Source: Prevotellaceae bacterium UBA6974
Lineage (GTDB): Bacteria; Bacteroidota; Bacteroidia; Bacteroidales; Bacteroidaceae
DNA: 34,858 nt
NCBI GenBank assembly: GCA_002450165.1
Contig: DJYQ01000004.1
Span: 1 to 34,858, forward strand
Direction of reading: 5' to 3'
This document shows, piece after piece, positions 26,107 through 34,201 of the stretch. The notes under the pieces are model-generated. The model was not told the origin of the DNA and searched no databases. It saw nothing but the letters and a program-made list of their open reading frames with translations. The translations under genes were made by a program, and so were the position numbers. The first letter of the stretch is position 1; the number at the start of each line of letters is the position of its first letter.

Positions 26107-26925
26107 TTAGAAATCAAAATTGTAACTGGCACAGATTGCGTGTATTCTCTTACACGTCTCGACATTATCCTTCGTCTTATACCTGTGTGTAAGTACGTAA
26201 GCTAATCCTATGGCATGCTTCTTGTTAAAATGATACTCGGTACCTACTCTGGTACGTATTTTGTACAAACTGAATGCATCAGACAGGTCATTCTGGAGTT
26301 CAAGGCTTACGAACGGATTCCACTTAATACCCTTGCGCGACATCTCGACCTTCAACCTTGAACGCAAGATATGCCTACGCTCCTCAGCCTTGTAATCAGT
26401 TTCCGAGATAGGGTACCCAGGTTTCAGTGTACCCGATGAATTGTAACGATACTTCTCCTGATTATAATACTGCTCATACCCATAAGTGTACTGATACCTC
26501 TCACGCAGCGAAATCCTCACCCAACCGGCAATCTTGTATCCACCGGTAACATCGACATTAACACGATGCCTGGGTGTCCAGAACGACTCATCCAGATTGT
26601 ACCCATTCCAATTTCCGCTGCTATTATAATGTTCCTTTCTCTCCTCGGGACTGTAAGAACCCATAAACATATACGATGTCCCGAATTTCAGATATTTGTT
26701 GACCTTGTACTGCAGCCCCAGGCCTATGTCCAACCTATCCAGTGCACCAGGATTGACCTGGGAGCGCATACCTGCCTCCAAACTGATGCTGAAATTGCGC
26801 GGCAGTGCTTTGGTAGCACCCAATTCAAGCCACATACCCATTTCGTCCCCACCGTCGGCCATAACATTGCATGGTAGCAAAAAGACAACTGCCGCCAAAA
26901 ACATTATGTAAAATTGTGTTTTCAT
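26107..26925 (-). CDS. DUF2490 outer-membrane beta-barrel candidate
   Basis: The protein (about 272 residues) starts with a signal peptide (MKTQFYIMFLAAVVFLLPCN, then VMADGG). A chain of alternating beta-strands follows, e.g. LDRLDIGLGLQYKVNKYLKF, HRVNVDVTGGYKIAGWVRIS, and RVGTEYHFNKKHAIGLAYVL. It ends in phenylalanine (SYNFDF), the usual signal for outer-membrane barrel assembly. This matches DUF2490. I start at the second ATG (26925), which begins the signal peptide; an ATG four codons earlier is possible. It is the last of three genes after the polyphosphate polymerase and DUF4956 genes. A role in passing or sensing polyphosphate at the envelope is only inferred. Confidence 0.85.
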   Translation of the reverse strand: MKTQFYIMFLAAVVFLLPCNVMADGGDEMGMWLELGATKALPRNFSISLEAGMRSQVNPGALDRLDIGLGLQYKVNKYLKFGTSYMFMGSYSPEERKEHYNSSGNWNGYNLDESFWTPRHRVNVDVTGGYKIAGWVRISLRERYQYTYGYEQYYNQEKYRYNSSGTLKPGYPISETDYKAEERRHILRSRLKVEMSRKGIKWNPFVSLELQNDLSDAFSLYKIRTRVGTEYHFNKKHAIGLAYVLTHRYKTKDNVETCKRIHAICASYNFDF

Positions 26926-26957
26926 AGGAATATACAAATTTGGTTTAGATTAAATTC

Positions 26958-27677
26958 TCACTTTAGTTTCGGCAATCGTCCCATGCCCTCGATGCTGCTG
27001 GTGCGGTCCATATCCTCATCATAATAAATACGTACGATTACGCTATCCTTCAGGAAATCTATAGTACCAACCTCGATACTCAGTATTTTCAACCCCGTGC
27101 GCTTCTCCAGATCTGCAATTAGTTCCTGGCGCTTCTCAGGATGAACCAGATTCACATTGTCATACTTTATGTATTTCGAGCAATGTTCGTTCAGCAACTT
27201 GCTGCTTTCGAACAAGGCAGCAAGGCCTATAAAAATCAGGTTTGCCAGGATTACCGTCACTATGCCTATACCTTCCCAGTAATCACTTTTGGGATGATAC
27301 TCAGCCTTGGACAGGGCATTCACCACACTCACGGCAACAAGCATGAACAAGTATGTCATCTCGCGGATGGGAATTGCCTCGGTACGATAGCGAATTATAC
27401 CGAAAATTGCGAACAGTCCCAATGCAGCACCCGTGTGCATACTGTCGCCGCCCATAAAACTCACCAGCAGGAAGATGCTCATACTCATTATTATAAATAT
27501 GAACATATAGTCGCGACGACGGCTCTTGGGATAGTAAAATCCGCGTGCAATTAATCCCACGACAACAGTCGTGATTACAAAACGAATAAGCAACGACAGC
27601 AACGAACTGGTATCAATCAGCGTCATGCCTATAGTCTGACCAAAAAGTTGGTTCAGTTCTTCGATATTCAGGCTCAT
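26958..27677 (-). CDS. DUF4956 membrane protein
   Basis: The 239-residue protein has four hydrophobic helices in the first 150 residues (LIRFVITTVVVGLIARGFYY, YMFIFIIMSMSIFLLVSFMG, AALGLFAIFGIIRYRTEAIP, IVTVILANLIFIGLAALF). A soluble C-terminal alpha/beta domain follows (LIADLEKRTGLKILSIEVGT, then DFLKDSVIVRIYYD). FGIIRYRTEAIPIREMTYLF is the family's conserved core. DUF4956 proteins are commonly encoded next to VTC-domain polymerases, as here: 14 nt after the polymerase gene. It may act as a channel or anchor for polyphosphate, but no activity is established. Confidence 0.9.
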   Translation of the reverse strand: MSLNIEELNQLFGQTIGMTLIDTSSLLSLLIRFVITTVVVGLIARGFYYPKSRRRDYMFIFIIMSMSIFLLVSFMGGDSMHTGAALGLFAIFGIIRYRTEAIPIREMTYLFMLVAVSVVNALSKAEYHPKSDYWEGIGIVTVILANLIFIGLAALFESSKLLNEHCSKYIKYDNVNLVHPEKRQELIADLEKRTGLKILSIEVGTIDFLKDSVIVRIYYDEDMDRTSSIEGMGRLPKLK

Positions 27678-27691
27678 AGCATTATATGTTT

Positions 27692-28498
27692 TTATTTATT
27701 TTCGCTTATTTTCTGCAGGCTCTTCAGTTTTGGTTTGAACCTGTTCCTTTTCAAGTCTGGATTAGTCAACACACTACCAATACAATATTTCGAGAACCCG
27801 TGCGGTTTGATACGCAAATCTCTCAGCATCGCCAATATAGGACTATACACATTCCCGTCACGTTTCAGTTCGACAATTACCAGATTACCCGTATTGTCTT
27901 CCCTGTCAGTATCAAAATTGTGGAAATGAATATCAAAGTCAATCGTAAGGCGTTCGCTCTTACCATAATTAACCAGCGTGATACGGTGAAACTGATTCTG
28001 CACAGTAGGATGTATCTCCTCCAGATTACGACAAACCTGCTCCCTCAGGAAATCATCCACCATTATCGCACAACCCTTCATATCACCGATTTCATCAGCC
28101 CTCACATTCTGAGACTCCACCTTGATACGCTTCTTTTTTGTACGACGATGGTTATTTTTTGTCTTAACCTCCAGGAACGTATCATGGCTGTCCATATAAG
28201 TGCGTACCCTCACCTTCTGCCGCGGTGCACGTCCGTTATGGTGCTGCAGGTAATAGAAACACTCGTCCGTATCCCAATATGTCGTCTTATAGCTCGCAAT
28301 CCGGCTTCCACAATGGAATTGGGCATAATAATGACCCTGACACAGTTCCATAAGCCTGATCAGACGCTCCTTGGTAGTTACAAATTTGGTATCTGTACGG
28401 TTCATCAGACGAATCTCCTTCATCTGTTCCAGAGTAATCGGCTCCAGTTGTTCCAACAGTTCATTTATACGCCTGTCAATATTTGCAGTGTCAGTCAC
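27692..28498 (-). CDS. VTC-domain polyphosphate polymerase
   Basis: The VTC domain makes polyphosphate from ATP inside a tunnel lined with basic residues. Those residues are visible: LMNRTDTKFV, the KVRVRTYMDS and FLEVKTKNNHRRTKKKRIKV strands, ERLTIDFDIHFHNF, and VIVELKRDG with the metal-binding Glu and Lys. I place the start at a GTG at 28498 (268 aa). The frame stays open to an ATG at 28582, but a perfect minus-strand -7 box at 28551-28558 lies inside that extension, so those codons would not be transcribed from it. It heads a three-gene operon with DUF4956 and DUF2490. Bacterial VTC homologues are known, but the product here has not been shown. Confidence 0.88.
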   Translation of the reverse strand: MTDTANIDRRINELLEQLEPITLEQMKEIRLMNRTDTKFVTTKERLIRLMELCQGHYYAQFHCGSRIASYKTTYWDTDECFYYLQHHNGRAPRQKVRVRTYMDSHDTFLEVKTKNNHRRTKKKRIKVESQNVRADEIGDMKGCAIMVDDFLREQVCRNLEEIHPTVQNQFHRITLVNYGKSERLTIDFDIHFHNFDTDREDNTGNLVIVELKRDGNVYSPILAMLRDLRIKPHGFSKYCIGSVLTNPDLKRNRFKPKLKSLQKISENK

Positions 28499-28550
28499 CT
28501 TCAACAGTTTTGATTTTACAGAAGCACTGAAAAAAGTACTTTTTCTCTCG

Positions 28551-28558
28551 CAAATATA
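28551..28558 (-). promoter_or_regulatory. -7 box for the polyphosphate operon
   Basis: On the minus strand TATATTTGCG is a perfect TAnnTTTG box. It would start transcription near 28544, about 46 nt before the GTG at 28498. The -33 position holds no clear TTTG, so the promoter may be weak or helped by an activator. Confidence 0.6.
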
Positions 28559-28588
28559 TAAAAAAAATGTGTTATCCGTCATCTACTC

Positions 28589-28619
28589 TTGCAATTTTCA
28601 AAGAAAACACCTACATTTG
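28589..28619 (+). promoter_or_regulatory. frr: frr-rsgA promoter
   Basis: TTG (28589-28591) and, 20 nt later, TACATTTG (28612-28619) match the Bacteroidota consensus. The start site would fall about 20 nt before the frr ATG at 28646. The box is 53 nt from the divergent polyphosphate-operon -7 box. Confidence 0.72.
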
Positions 28620-28645
28620 TCTCAGATTTAAACATTTATTCTAAT

Positions 28646-29206
28646 ATGACAGACACAAAGACCACACTTCTGGAAGCAGAAGAAAAGATGGAAGAGGCTG
28701 TAATGTATCTCGAGGAAGCATTGGCACATATCCGCGCAGGCAAAGCCAATGTCAAGATACTGGACGGTATCCGCGTTGACAGTTACGGCAGCATGGTTCC
28801 CCTCAACAACGTAGCAAGCATCAACACGCCCGATGCACGCACAATTGCCATTAAACCCTGGGATAAAAGCATGTTCCGCGTTATCGAGAAAGCTATCCTG
28901 GACAGCGAGGTAGGCATCACTCCCGACAACAACGGCGAGATGATACGCCTGGCAATTCCACCATTGACCGAGGAACGACGCAAACAGCTCGCCAAGCAAT
29001 GCGGCAAGGAAAGCGAGCAGGCTAAAGTCAGCGTACGCAACGCACGCCGCGAGACGATAGACAAACTGAAGAAGTCTGTCAAGGAAGGTCTCAGCGAGGA
29101 TCTTGAAAAGGACGCAGAAGCCGATTTGCAGAAGATGCACGACAAGTTCATCGCAAAGATTGAATCTCTTCTGGCCGCCAAGGAAAAAGAAATAATGACA
29201 GTCTGA
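28646..29206 (+). CDS. frr: Ribosome recycling factor
   Basis: RRF splits post-termination ribosomes together with EF-G. The 186-residue protein has the family's three-helix bundle pattern, with HIRAGKANVKILDGIRVDSY and the tip motif IRLAIPPLTEERRKQLAK, and a C-terminal helix KMHDKFIAKIESLLAAKEKE. The start at 28646 gives the standard length; the frame is open to 28589, but that region holds the promoter. Its TGA stop shares one base with the rsgA ATG (29206), so translation is coupled. Confidence 0.98.
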   Translation: MTDTKTTLLEAEEKMEEAVMYLEEALAHIRAGKANVKILDGIRVDSYGSMVPLNNVASINTPDARTIAIKPWDKSMFRVIEKAILDSEVGITPDNNGEMIRLAIPPLTEERRKQLAKQCGKESEQAKVSVRNARRETIDKLKKSVKEGLSEDLEKDAEADLQKMHDKFIAKIESLLAAKEKEIMTV

Positions 29207-30135
29207 TGACTGGAACCGTAATCCGGAATACAGGAAGCTGGTACGTTGTCCGCACGGACAACGGCCAGTTTTTCAACTGTAAGGTCAAAGGCAATTTCAG
29301 GCTCAAGGGAATACGCAGCACCAACCCTATTGCCGTAGGGGATATCGTAGATATCACCCCCGCAGTTGACACTGCCTTCATTACATCCATACACGACCGC
29401 CGCAACTACATTATTCGTAAGGCCAGCAACCTCTCTAAGCAAAGCCATATCATCGCTGCCAACATCGACCAAGCCGCACTGGTCGTAACCCTCAAGCACC
29501 CCGAGACAAACACCACCTTTATCGACCGCTTCCTGGCGAGCGCCGAGGCATACAGGATTCCCGTCCTGCTTGTTTTCAACAAAGTCGATTTGTTAGACAA
29601 GAATGACATGATACAACTGGACACCCTGTGCCAGCTATACCACAGTCTCGGCTACGACTGCCTTGCCGTCAGCGCCATCAACTCGCAACTGTCAACCCTG
29701 CACGAGGCCCTCAGGAACAAGACAACACTGTTCAGCGGAAATTCAGGCGTAGGCAAGAGCACACTGCTCAACGCGCTCGTTCCTGGCATACAAGTAAAAA
29801 CTGCCCAAATCAGTACCTCGCACGACACAGGCATGCACACAACGACATTCAGCGAGATGTACGACTTGCCCGATACAGGCGGATCGATAATAGACACACC
29901 CGGAATCAAAGGATTCGGAACCTTTGACATCGAACCCCAGGAAGTCAGCCATTATTTCCGCGAGATATTCACTCTGTCCCAGTCATGCCGCTTCGGCAAC
30001 TGCACACACACCCATGAACCTGGCTGTGCCGTACTTGTCGCCCTGCAGCAAGGCCGTATCGCCACATCACGCTACCAGAGCTACCTGTCCATGATGCAGG
30101 ACAAAGACGACAGCAAATACCGGGCAGCCTTCTAA
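29206..30135 (+). CDS. rsgA: Ribosome small-subunit-dependent GTPase A
   Basis: RsgA checks late 30S maturation and releases RbfA, which is also encoded in this window. The 309-residue protein has an N-terminal OB-fold (about 1-75), then a circularly permuted GTPase with G4 NKVDLLDK at about 125, G1 GNSGVGKSTLL at about 178 and G3 DTPGIKGFG at about 229. A C-terminal zinc site, CRFGNCTHTHEPGC, lies at about 261-274. It overlaps frr by one base. Its last 4 nt overlap the convergent xerD gene. Confidence 0.97.
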   Translation: MTGTVIRNTGSWYVVRTDNGQFFNCKVKGNFRLKGIRSTNPIAVGDIVDITPAVDTAFITSIHDRRNYIIRKASNLSKQSHIIAANIDQAALVVTLKHPETNTTFIDRFLASAEAYRIPVLLVFNKVDLLDKNDMIQLDTLCQLYHSLGYDCLAVSAINSQLSTLHEALRNKTTLFSGNSGVGKSTLLNALVPGIQVKTAQISTSHDTGMHTTTFSEMYDLPDTGGSIIDTPGIKGFGTFDIEPQEVSHYFREIFTLSQSCRFGNCTHTHEPGCAVLVALQQGRIATSRYQSYLSMMQDKDDSKYRAAF

Positions 30136-31088
30136 TCTCCTTTCTCAAATTCCCGTTTATTTCTGGGATGATGGCACAGGATTTCCTCTCTCAGATGTCC
30201 CGTGTCCAGATGCATGTAAATCTCGGTAGTACTGATATCCTCATGTCCTAACATCTCCTGAATGGCACGCAAGTTGGCCCCACCCTGCACTAGATGGGTA
30301 GCAAAACTATGGCGAAACACATGAGGAGAAATTTCCTTCTCTATACCCGCATTCTTCGCATGCTTCTGAATATACACAAACAAGCTGATACGCGACAAGG
30401 CTTTTCCACGGGTACGCGACAGGAAAACATAATCCTCGTACCCCTTACGTATCTGTATATGGCAACGCACACTAAACCAGTTATGCAATTCCTGTATTGC
30501 TCTCGATGAAATGGGTACTAATCTCTCCTTATTACCCTTGCCCATTACCCTTATAAACCCCTCGTCCAAATACAGTTCAGACAATTTCAGGTTACACAGT
30601 TCCGATATACGCAAGCCACAACTGTACAAGACCTCGATTATACAATGGTCACGAACACCCTCAGGCTTGCTCTGGTCAATCGCATTCAGTATCCTGTCAA
30701 TTTCCTCTATACTGAGCACCTGCGGCAGATGCTTGCCTATCTTGGGCGACTCCAGCAGTTCGGTCGGATCCTGAGAGACCTCGCCCTCCAGCGTCAGGAA
30801 ATGGTAGAAACTGCGAACCCCCGACAAGATACGCGCGACAGAACGTGCCGAAACACCTCTTTCCTTCAGACTACCGGCAAACAAGTCAAAATCACGCAAC
30901 GTCACATTGCGGAAATCTACACCATTATCTGCATAGTAGTTGACCAGTTTCTGCAAGTCACGCGTGTAAGCATCCAAGGTATTCTCGCTTACTGACTTTT
31001 CAAGACGCAGGTACTGCATATAACGTCTCAGGATAGCACCATCTATGATACCTCCGTTACTTATACCTGTCAGCCTTTTCATAGTCAT
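30132..31088 (-). CDS. xerD: Site-specific tyrosine recombinase XerD
   Basis: XerD with XerC resolves chromosome dimers at dif. The 318-residue protein has an N-terminal SAM-like core-binding domain (about 18-105; YMQYLRLEKSVSENTLDAY). The catalytic domain has its residues visible: R in SCGLRISELCNLKL, K in MGKGNKERLVPIS, H-x-x-R in HVFRHSFATHLVQ, H in LGHEDISTTEIY and the tyrosine of EIYMH. The fit is to XerD rather than a mobile integrase, because length and neighbours are core. Starting three codons later (31082) is also possible. It converges on rsgA (4-nt overlap) and faces aroQ head to head, with promoters that overlap. Confidence 0.93.
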   Translation of the reverse strand: MTMKRLTGISNGGIIDGAILRRYMQYLRLEKSVSENTLDAYTRDLQKLVNYYADNGVDFRNVTLRDFDLFAGSLKERGVSARSVARILSGVRSFYHFLTLEGEVSQDPTELLESPKIGKHLPQVLSIEEIDRILNAIDQSKPEGVRDHCIIEVLYSCGLRISELCNLKLSELYLDEGFIRVMGKGNKERLVPISSRAIQELHNWFSVRCHIQIRKGYEDYVFLSRTRGKALSRISLFVYIQKHAKNAGIEKEISPHVFRHSFATHLVQGGANLRAIQEMLGHEDISTTEIYMHLDTGHLREEILCHHPRNKREFEKGD

Positions 31089-31112
31089 ACAGCATGATTT
31101 TTCCTTTGTTCC

Positions 31113-31144
31113 TTTGGAATTATGGGCCTATAATTGTATCTTTG
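31113..31144 (+). promoter_or_regulatory. aroQ: aroQ promoter
   Basis: TTTG (31113-31116), 20 nt, then TATCTTTG (31137-31144): a perfect consensus promoter. Transcription would start near 31151 and run through the xerD promoter, leaving a leader of about 28 nt. Confidence 0.85.
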
Positions 31145-31160
31145 TGCCCATGAAGTAATG

Positions 31161-31191
31161 CAAAATTAGCAAAAAAGTATGAGAATCCAAA
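31161..31191 (-). promoter_or_regulatory. xerD: xerD promoter
   Basis: On the minus strand TTTG (31188-31191) lies 19 nt before TAATTTTG (31161-31168), again a perfect consensus. The -33 box is inside the first codons of aroQ. The start site would fall near 31155, almost opposite the aroQ start site. Confidence 0.8.
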
Positions 31192-31601
31192 TTGTGAACG
31201 GTCCAAATCTGAATCTGCTGGGCATACGTGAGCCCGAAATCTACGGCAAAAAAGGCTTTGAGCAATATTTGCACCAGTTACGCGACATGTTTCCCAACGT
31301 ACGCATTGACTATTTCCAGAGCAACGTCGAGGGGGAACTCATAAACATGATTCACGAAGTCGGCTTCGACCGCGATGGCATCGTACTCAACGCCGGAGCC
31401 TACACACACTACAGTCTGGCCCTTATGGATGCCATCAAGAGCGTAAATACTCCCGTCGTCGAAGTACACATCAGTAACGTGCACCAACGCGAGGAATTCC
31501 GTCGTCACAGTGTCATCAGTCCTGCCTGCAAGGGAGTCATCTGCGGATTTGGCCTTGACAGCTACCGCCTGGCTATCGAAGCCCTGCTCAATCTGAAATA
31601 A
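31179..31601 (+). CDS. aroQ: Type II 3-dehydroquinate dehydratase
   Basis: AroQ removes water from 3-dehydroquinate to give 3-dehydroshikimate. The 140-residue protein has the conserved start IVNGPNLNLLGIREPEIYG with the catalytic tyrosine in EIYG. The second motif is VLNAGAYTHYSLAL, and the third is VHISNVHQREEFRRHS (catalytic His). GVICGFGLDSYRLA ends it. Length is normal for the dodecameric type II enzyme. It shares one base with the next gene (TAATG). Confidence 0.97.
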   Translation: MRIQIVNGPNLNLLGIREPEIYGKKGFEQYLHQLRDMFPNVRIDYFQSNVEGELINMIHEVGFDRDGIVLNAGAYTHYSLALMDAIKSVNTPVVEVHISNVHQREEFRRHSVISPACKGVICGFGLDSYRLAIEALLNLK

Positions 31602-32227
31602 TGGAACTGGACGAATACATTACTAAACACATTGACAAGGAAGGCGAGTACCTGCATCAGCTATGGCGCACCACCCAGATGAAGCTGTCCTACGGTCAGA
31701 TGGCCAGCGGACACCTGCAGGGACGCCTGCTCAAGATGCTCGTCAGGATGATTCGTCCACAACGCATATTAGAGCTTGGCATGTTCAGCGGATATTCGGC
31801 CCTGAGCATGGCCGAAGGACTTGAAGAGGGCGCCGAACTGCACACTTTCGAAATATTTGATGAAATCGAAGATTTTACACGCCCCTGGATAGAAGGCAGC
31901 CCCTACGGTAAGTTCATCCACATACATATAGGTGACGCCCTGGATCTGGTGCCGCAGATGGACGTGACGTGGGATATGGCATTCATTGATGCCGACAAGC
32001 GCGAATATGTCCAGTATTACCAGATGATACTGCCTCGTCTGCGCAGTGGAGGCTACATACTGGCCGACAACACCCTGTGGTACGGACGCATAACACAGGA
32101 AGCACGCCAATCCGACCTGCAGACCATGGGGCTACAAAAGTTCAACGACACAGTCGCACAGGATGACAGGGTTGAGAAAGTCATTCTCCCCCTGCGCGAC
32201 GGACTTACGATAATCCGAAAAAAATAA
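31601..32227 (+). CDS. Class I SAM-dependent O-methyltransferase (PF01596 type)
   Basis: The 208-residue protein is a Rossmann-type methyltransferase. The SAM motif is RILELGMFSGYSALSMAEGL (about residues 51-70). An acidic ribose contact follows (HTFEIFDE), then a metal-binding site (MAFIDADKREYVQYY, with LADNTLWYGRI). This is the catechol-type O-methyltransferase family. In bacteria some members modify rRNA, phenolics or cofactors, so the substrate is unknown. It overlaps aroQ by one base, so it belongs to the same operon. Confidence 0.9.
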   Translation: MELDEYITKHIDKEGEYLHQLWRTTQMKLSYGQMASGHLQGRLLKMLVRMIRPQRILELGMFSGYSALSMAEGLEEGAELHTFEIFDEIEDFTRPWIEGSPYGKFIHIHIGDALDLVPQMDVTWDMAFIDADKREYVQYYQMILPRLRSGGYILADNTLWYGRITQEARQSDLQTMGLQKFNDTVAQDDRVEKVILPLRDGLTIIRKK

Positions 32228-32271
32228 CTGCAAACACTTTTTTAAAATTCCGAACATCAACCACATAAAAT

Positions 32272-32607
32272 ATGGAAACAACAAGACAAAACAAGGTAGC
32301 CCGTCTCCTGCAAAAGGAACTTAGCGACATGTTTCAGCGGCAGACAGCAGCAATGCACGGGGTACTGGTCAGCGTCAGCAAATGCCGCGTAAGCCCTGAC
32401 ATCAGCGTTTGCCGCGCATACCTGAGCGTATTCCCCAGCGAACGTGCCCAAGAGATAGTCAGCAATATCAACGCAAACGTCAAATCCGTCAGATTCGAAC
32501 TTGGCAAGCGCGTTCGCCTGCAACTGAGAATAATTCCCGAACTGAAATTCTTCGTAGATGACAGTTTGGATTATGACGAACATATCGGAGAGCTATTGGC
32601 AAAATAA
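32272..32607 (+). CDS. rbfA: Ribosome-binding factor A
   Basis: RbfA binds the 30S subunit during late assembly and cold adaptation. The 111-residue protein begins TRQNKVARLLQKELSDMFQR, then has ISVCRAYLSVFPSE. The KH-like part VRFELGKRVRLQLRIIPELK-F and the closing DDSLDYDEHI are also typical. It is 44 nt after the methyltransferase gene and 2 nt before yifB. Confidence 0.96.
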   Translation: METTRQNKVARLLQKELSDMFQRQTAAMHGVLVSVSKCRVSPDISVCRAYLSVFPSERAQEIVSNINANVKSVRFELGKRVRLQLRIIPELKFFVDDSLDYDEHIGELLAK

Positions 32608-32609
32608 CA

Positions 32610-34196
32610 ATGCTGGTCAAGACATATAGCGCATCGGTTCAGGGTCTTCAGGCCGAGCAGGTTACCATCGAGGTAAACTCCTCCCGCGGTATCCGTTTTA
32701 TTCTAGTAGGACTGCCCGACAATGCCGTAAAGGAAAGCCACGAGCGCATAATGGCAGCCCTGGAAAACAGTGGTTTCGACTACCCGTCACGACAGATAAC
32801 CATCAACCTTGCACCAGCCGGTGTACGCAAGGTTGGCAGCGGCTTTGACCTGCCAATGGCCATAGGCATCCTGGCAACATCATCCAAGGTTGATGCCAGT
32901 CAGCTCGACAAGACAATGATGGTAGGCGAGCTCAGCCTTGACGGCTCGGTACAGCCCGTATGCGGCATTCTGCCCATAGCCATAAAAGCACGTGCACTGG
33001 GATACGAATCCCTGTTTGTTCCACAGGGCAACATACAGGAAGCCGCAGTAGTGAACAACCTGAAGGTATATGGCGTCAAACACCTGTCACAAGTCGTAGG
33101 ATTCCTGAACGGGACACACCAGCTTACACCCACCCAAATAGACACACGCAAGGATTTCTTTGACCGCCAGCACACATTCGAACTCGACTTTGCCGACGTC
33201 AAGGGCCAGGACAACGTAAAACACGCCATGGAAATTGCAGCGGCAGGAGGCCATAACCTGATTATGATAGGCCCTCCAGGCAGCGGAAAGAGCATGATGG
33301 CAAAACGCCTGCCAGGCATACTGCCGCCATTGACCCTGGAAGAAAGCCTCGAAACAACCCAGGTACACAGCGTAGCAGGCAGGTTACGCCCCATCGAATC
33401 CGACGAAGGACTTCACTGCTCGCTCATTGCCCAGAGGCCCTTCCGTAACCCTCATCATACCGCCAGCCAGATAGCATTGGTAGGCGGTGGCAGCAATCCA
33501 CAGCCAGGCGAAATCAGTCTTGCCCACAACGGTGTCCTGTTTCTGGACGAACTACCCGAGTTCCAGAGAAGCACACTCGAGGTACTGCGTCAACCTCTGG
33601 AAGACCACTACATCACCATAAGCCGCATCAAGGACAGCGTCCAATACCCCTGCAACTTCATGCTCATCGCATCCATGAATCCGTGTCCGTGCGGCTATTA
33701 CAACCATCCCACCAAAGCATGCGTATGCACCCCGGGGCAGATAGTACGATACCTGAACAAAATCAGTGGCCCACTTCTTGACCGTATCGACATCCACTGC
33801 GAGATAAATGCCGTACCCTTTGCCGAGTTGTCAAAAATGCAACCCGGCGAATCCTCGGCAACTATACGCGAACGAGTCATACGTGCCCGCGATATCCAAA
33901 CGAAACGATTTAGTTCCCTCCCTACAGGGGAGGGGGTGGGGAGAGGCCGTATCCACTGCAACGCCCAGATGACCGAGAAGATGCTACACCAGTTTGCCGA
34001 ACCAGATGCCTCATCCATGGATATGCTCCGTATGGCGATGGAAAGGCTCAAATTATCAGCACGCGCCTATAGCCGCATCCTAAAGGTAGCCCGTACTATA
34101 GCAGATTTGGAAGGCAGCGAAAAAGTACAGAGTCACCACATTGCCGAAGCCATCGGCTACCGCAGCCTGGACCGTAGCGACTGGGCAGAGAGATAA
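32610..34196 (+). CDS. YifB/ComM-type Mg-chelatase-like AAA ATPase
   Basis: The 528-residue protein has an N-terminal ChlI domain (about 20-185). The AAA module has Walker A GPPGSGKSMMAKRLPGILPP (about 220), Walker B NGVLFLDELPEF (about 310) and sensor MNPCPCGYYNHPTKACVCTP. A helical lid ends in LSARAYSRILKVARTIADLE. Relatives (ComM) act in branch migration during natural transformation; in Bacteroidota the role is unproven. Residues 436-446 (SLPTGEGVGRG) interrupt the usual join between RF and IHCNAQM and come from a palindromic insert (33914-33936). The start is 2 nt after rbfA. Confidence 0.94.
   Translation: MLVKTYSASVQGLQAEQVTIEVNSSRGIRFILVGLPDNAVKESHERIMAALENSGFDYPSRQITINLAPAGVRKVGSGFDLPMAIGILATSSKVDASQLDKTMMVGELSLDGSVQPVCGILPIAIKARALGYESLFVPQGNIQEAAVVNNLKVYGVKHLSQVVGFLNGTHQLTPTQIDTRKDFFDRQHTFELDFADVKGQDNVKHAMEIAAAGGHNLIMIGPPGSGKSMMAKRLPGILPPLTLEESLETTQVHSVAGRLRPIESDEGLHCSLIAQRPFRNPHHTASQIALVGGGSNPQPGEISLAHNGVLFLDELPEFQRSTLEVLRQPLEDHYITISRIKDSVQYPCNFMLIASMNPCPCGYYNHPTKACVCTPGQIVRYLNKISGPLLDRIDIHCEINAVPFAELSKMQPGESSATIRERVIRARDIQTKRFSSLPTGEGVGRGRIHCNAQMTEKMLHQFAEPDASSMDMLRMAMERLKLSARAYSRILKVARTIADLEGSEKVQSHHIAEAIGYRSLDRSDWAER
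33914..33936 (+). repeat. Palindromic repeat inserted in yifB
   Basis: The stem CCCTCCCT (33916-33923) pairs with GGGGAGGG (33927-33934) around the 3-nt loop ACA, and a G-rich run (GGTGGGGAGAGG) follows. Composition and fold differ sharply from the flanking coding DNA. Similar 'cccctccctacaggggaggg' elements are familiar from Bacteroidota intergenic DNA (recalled, not searched). It keeps the reading frame and adds about 11 residues. Confidence 0.6.
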
Positions 34197-34201
34197 AAAT
34201 C

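Noticed and set aside
31089..31178. dif-like site beside xerD
   Set aside because: The intergenic sequence is explained by two promoters; no 28-bp dif-like palindrome was seen.
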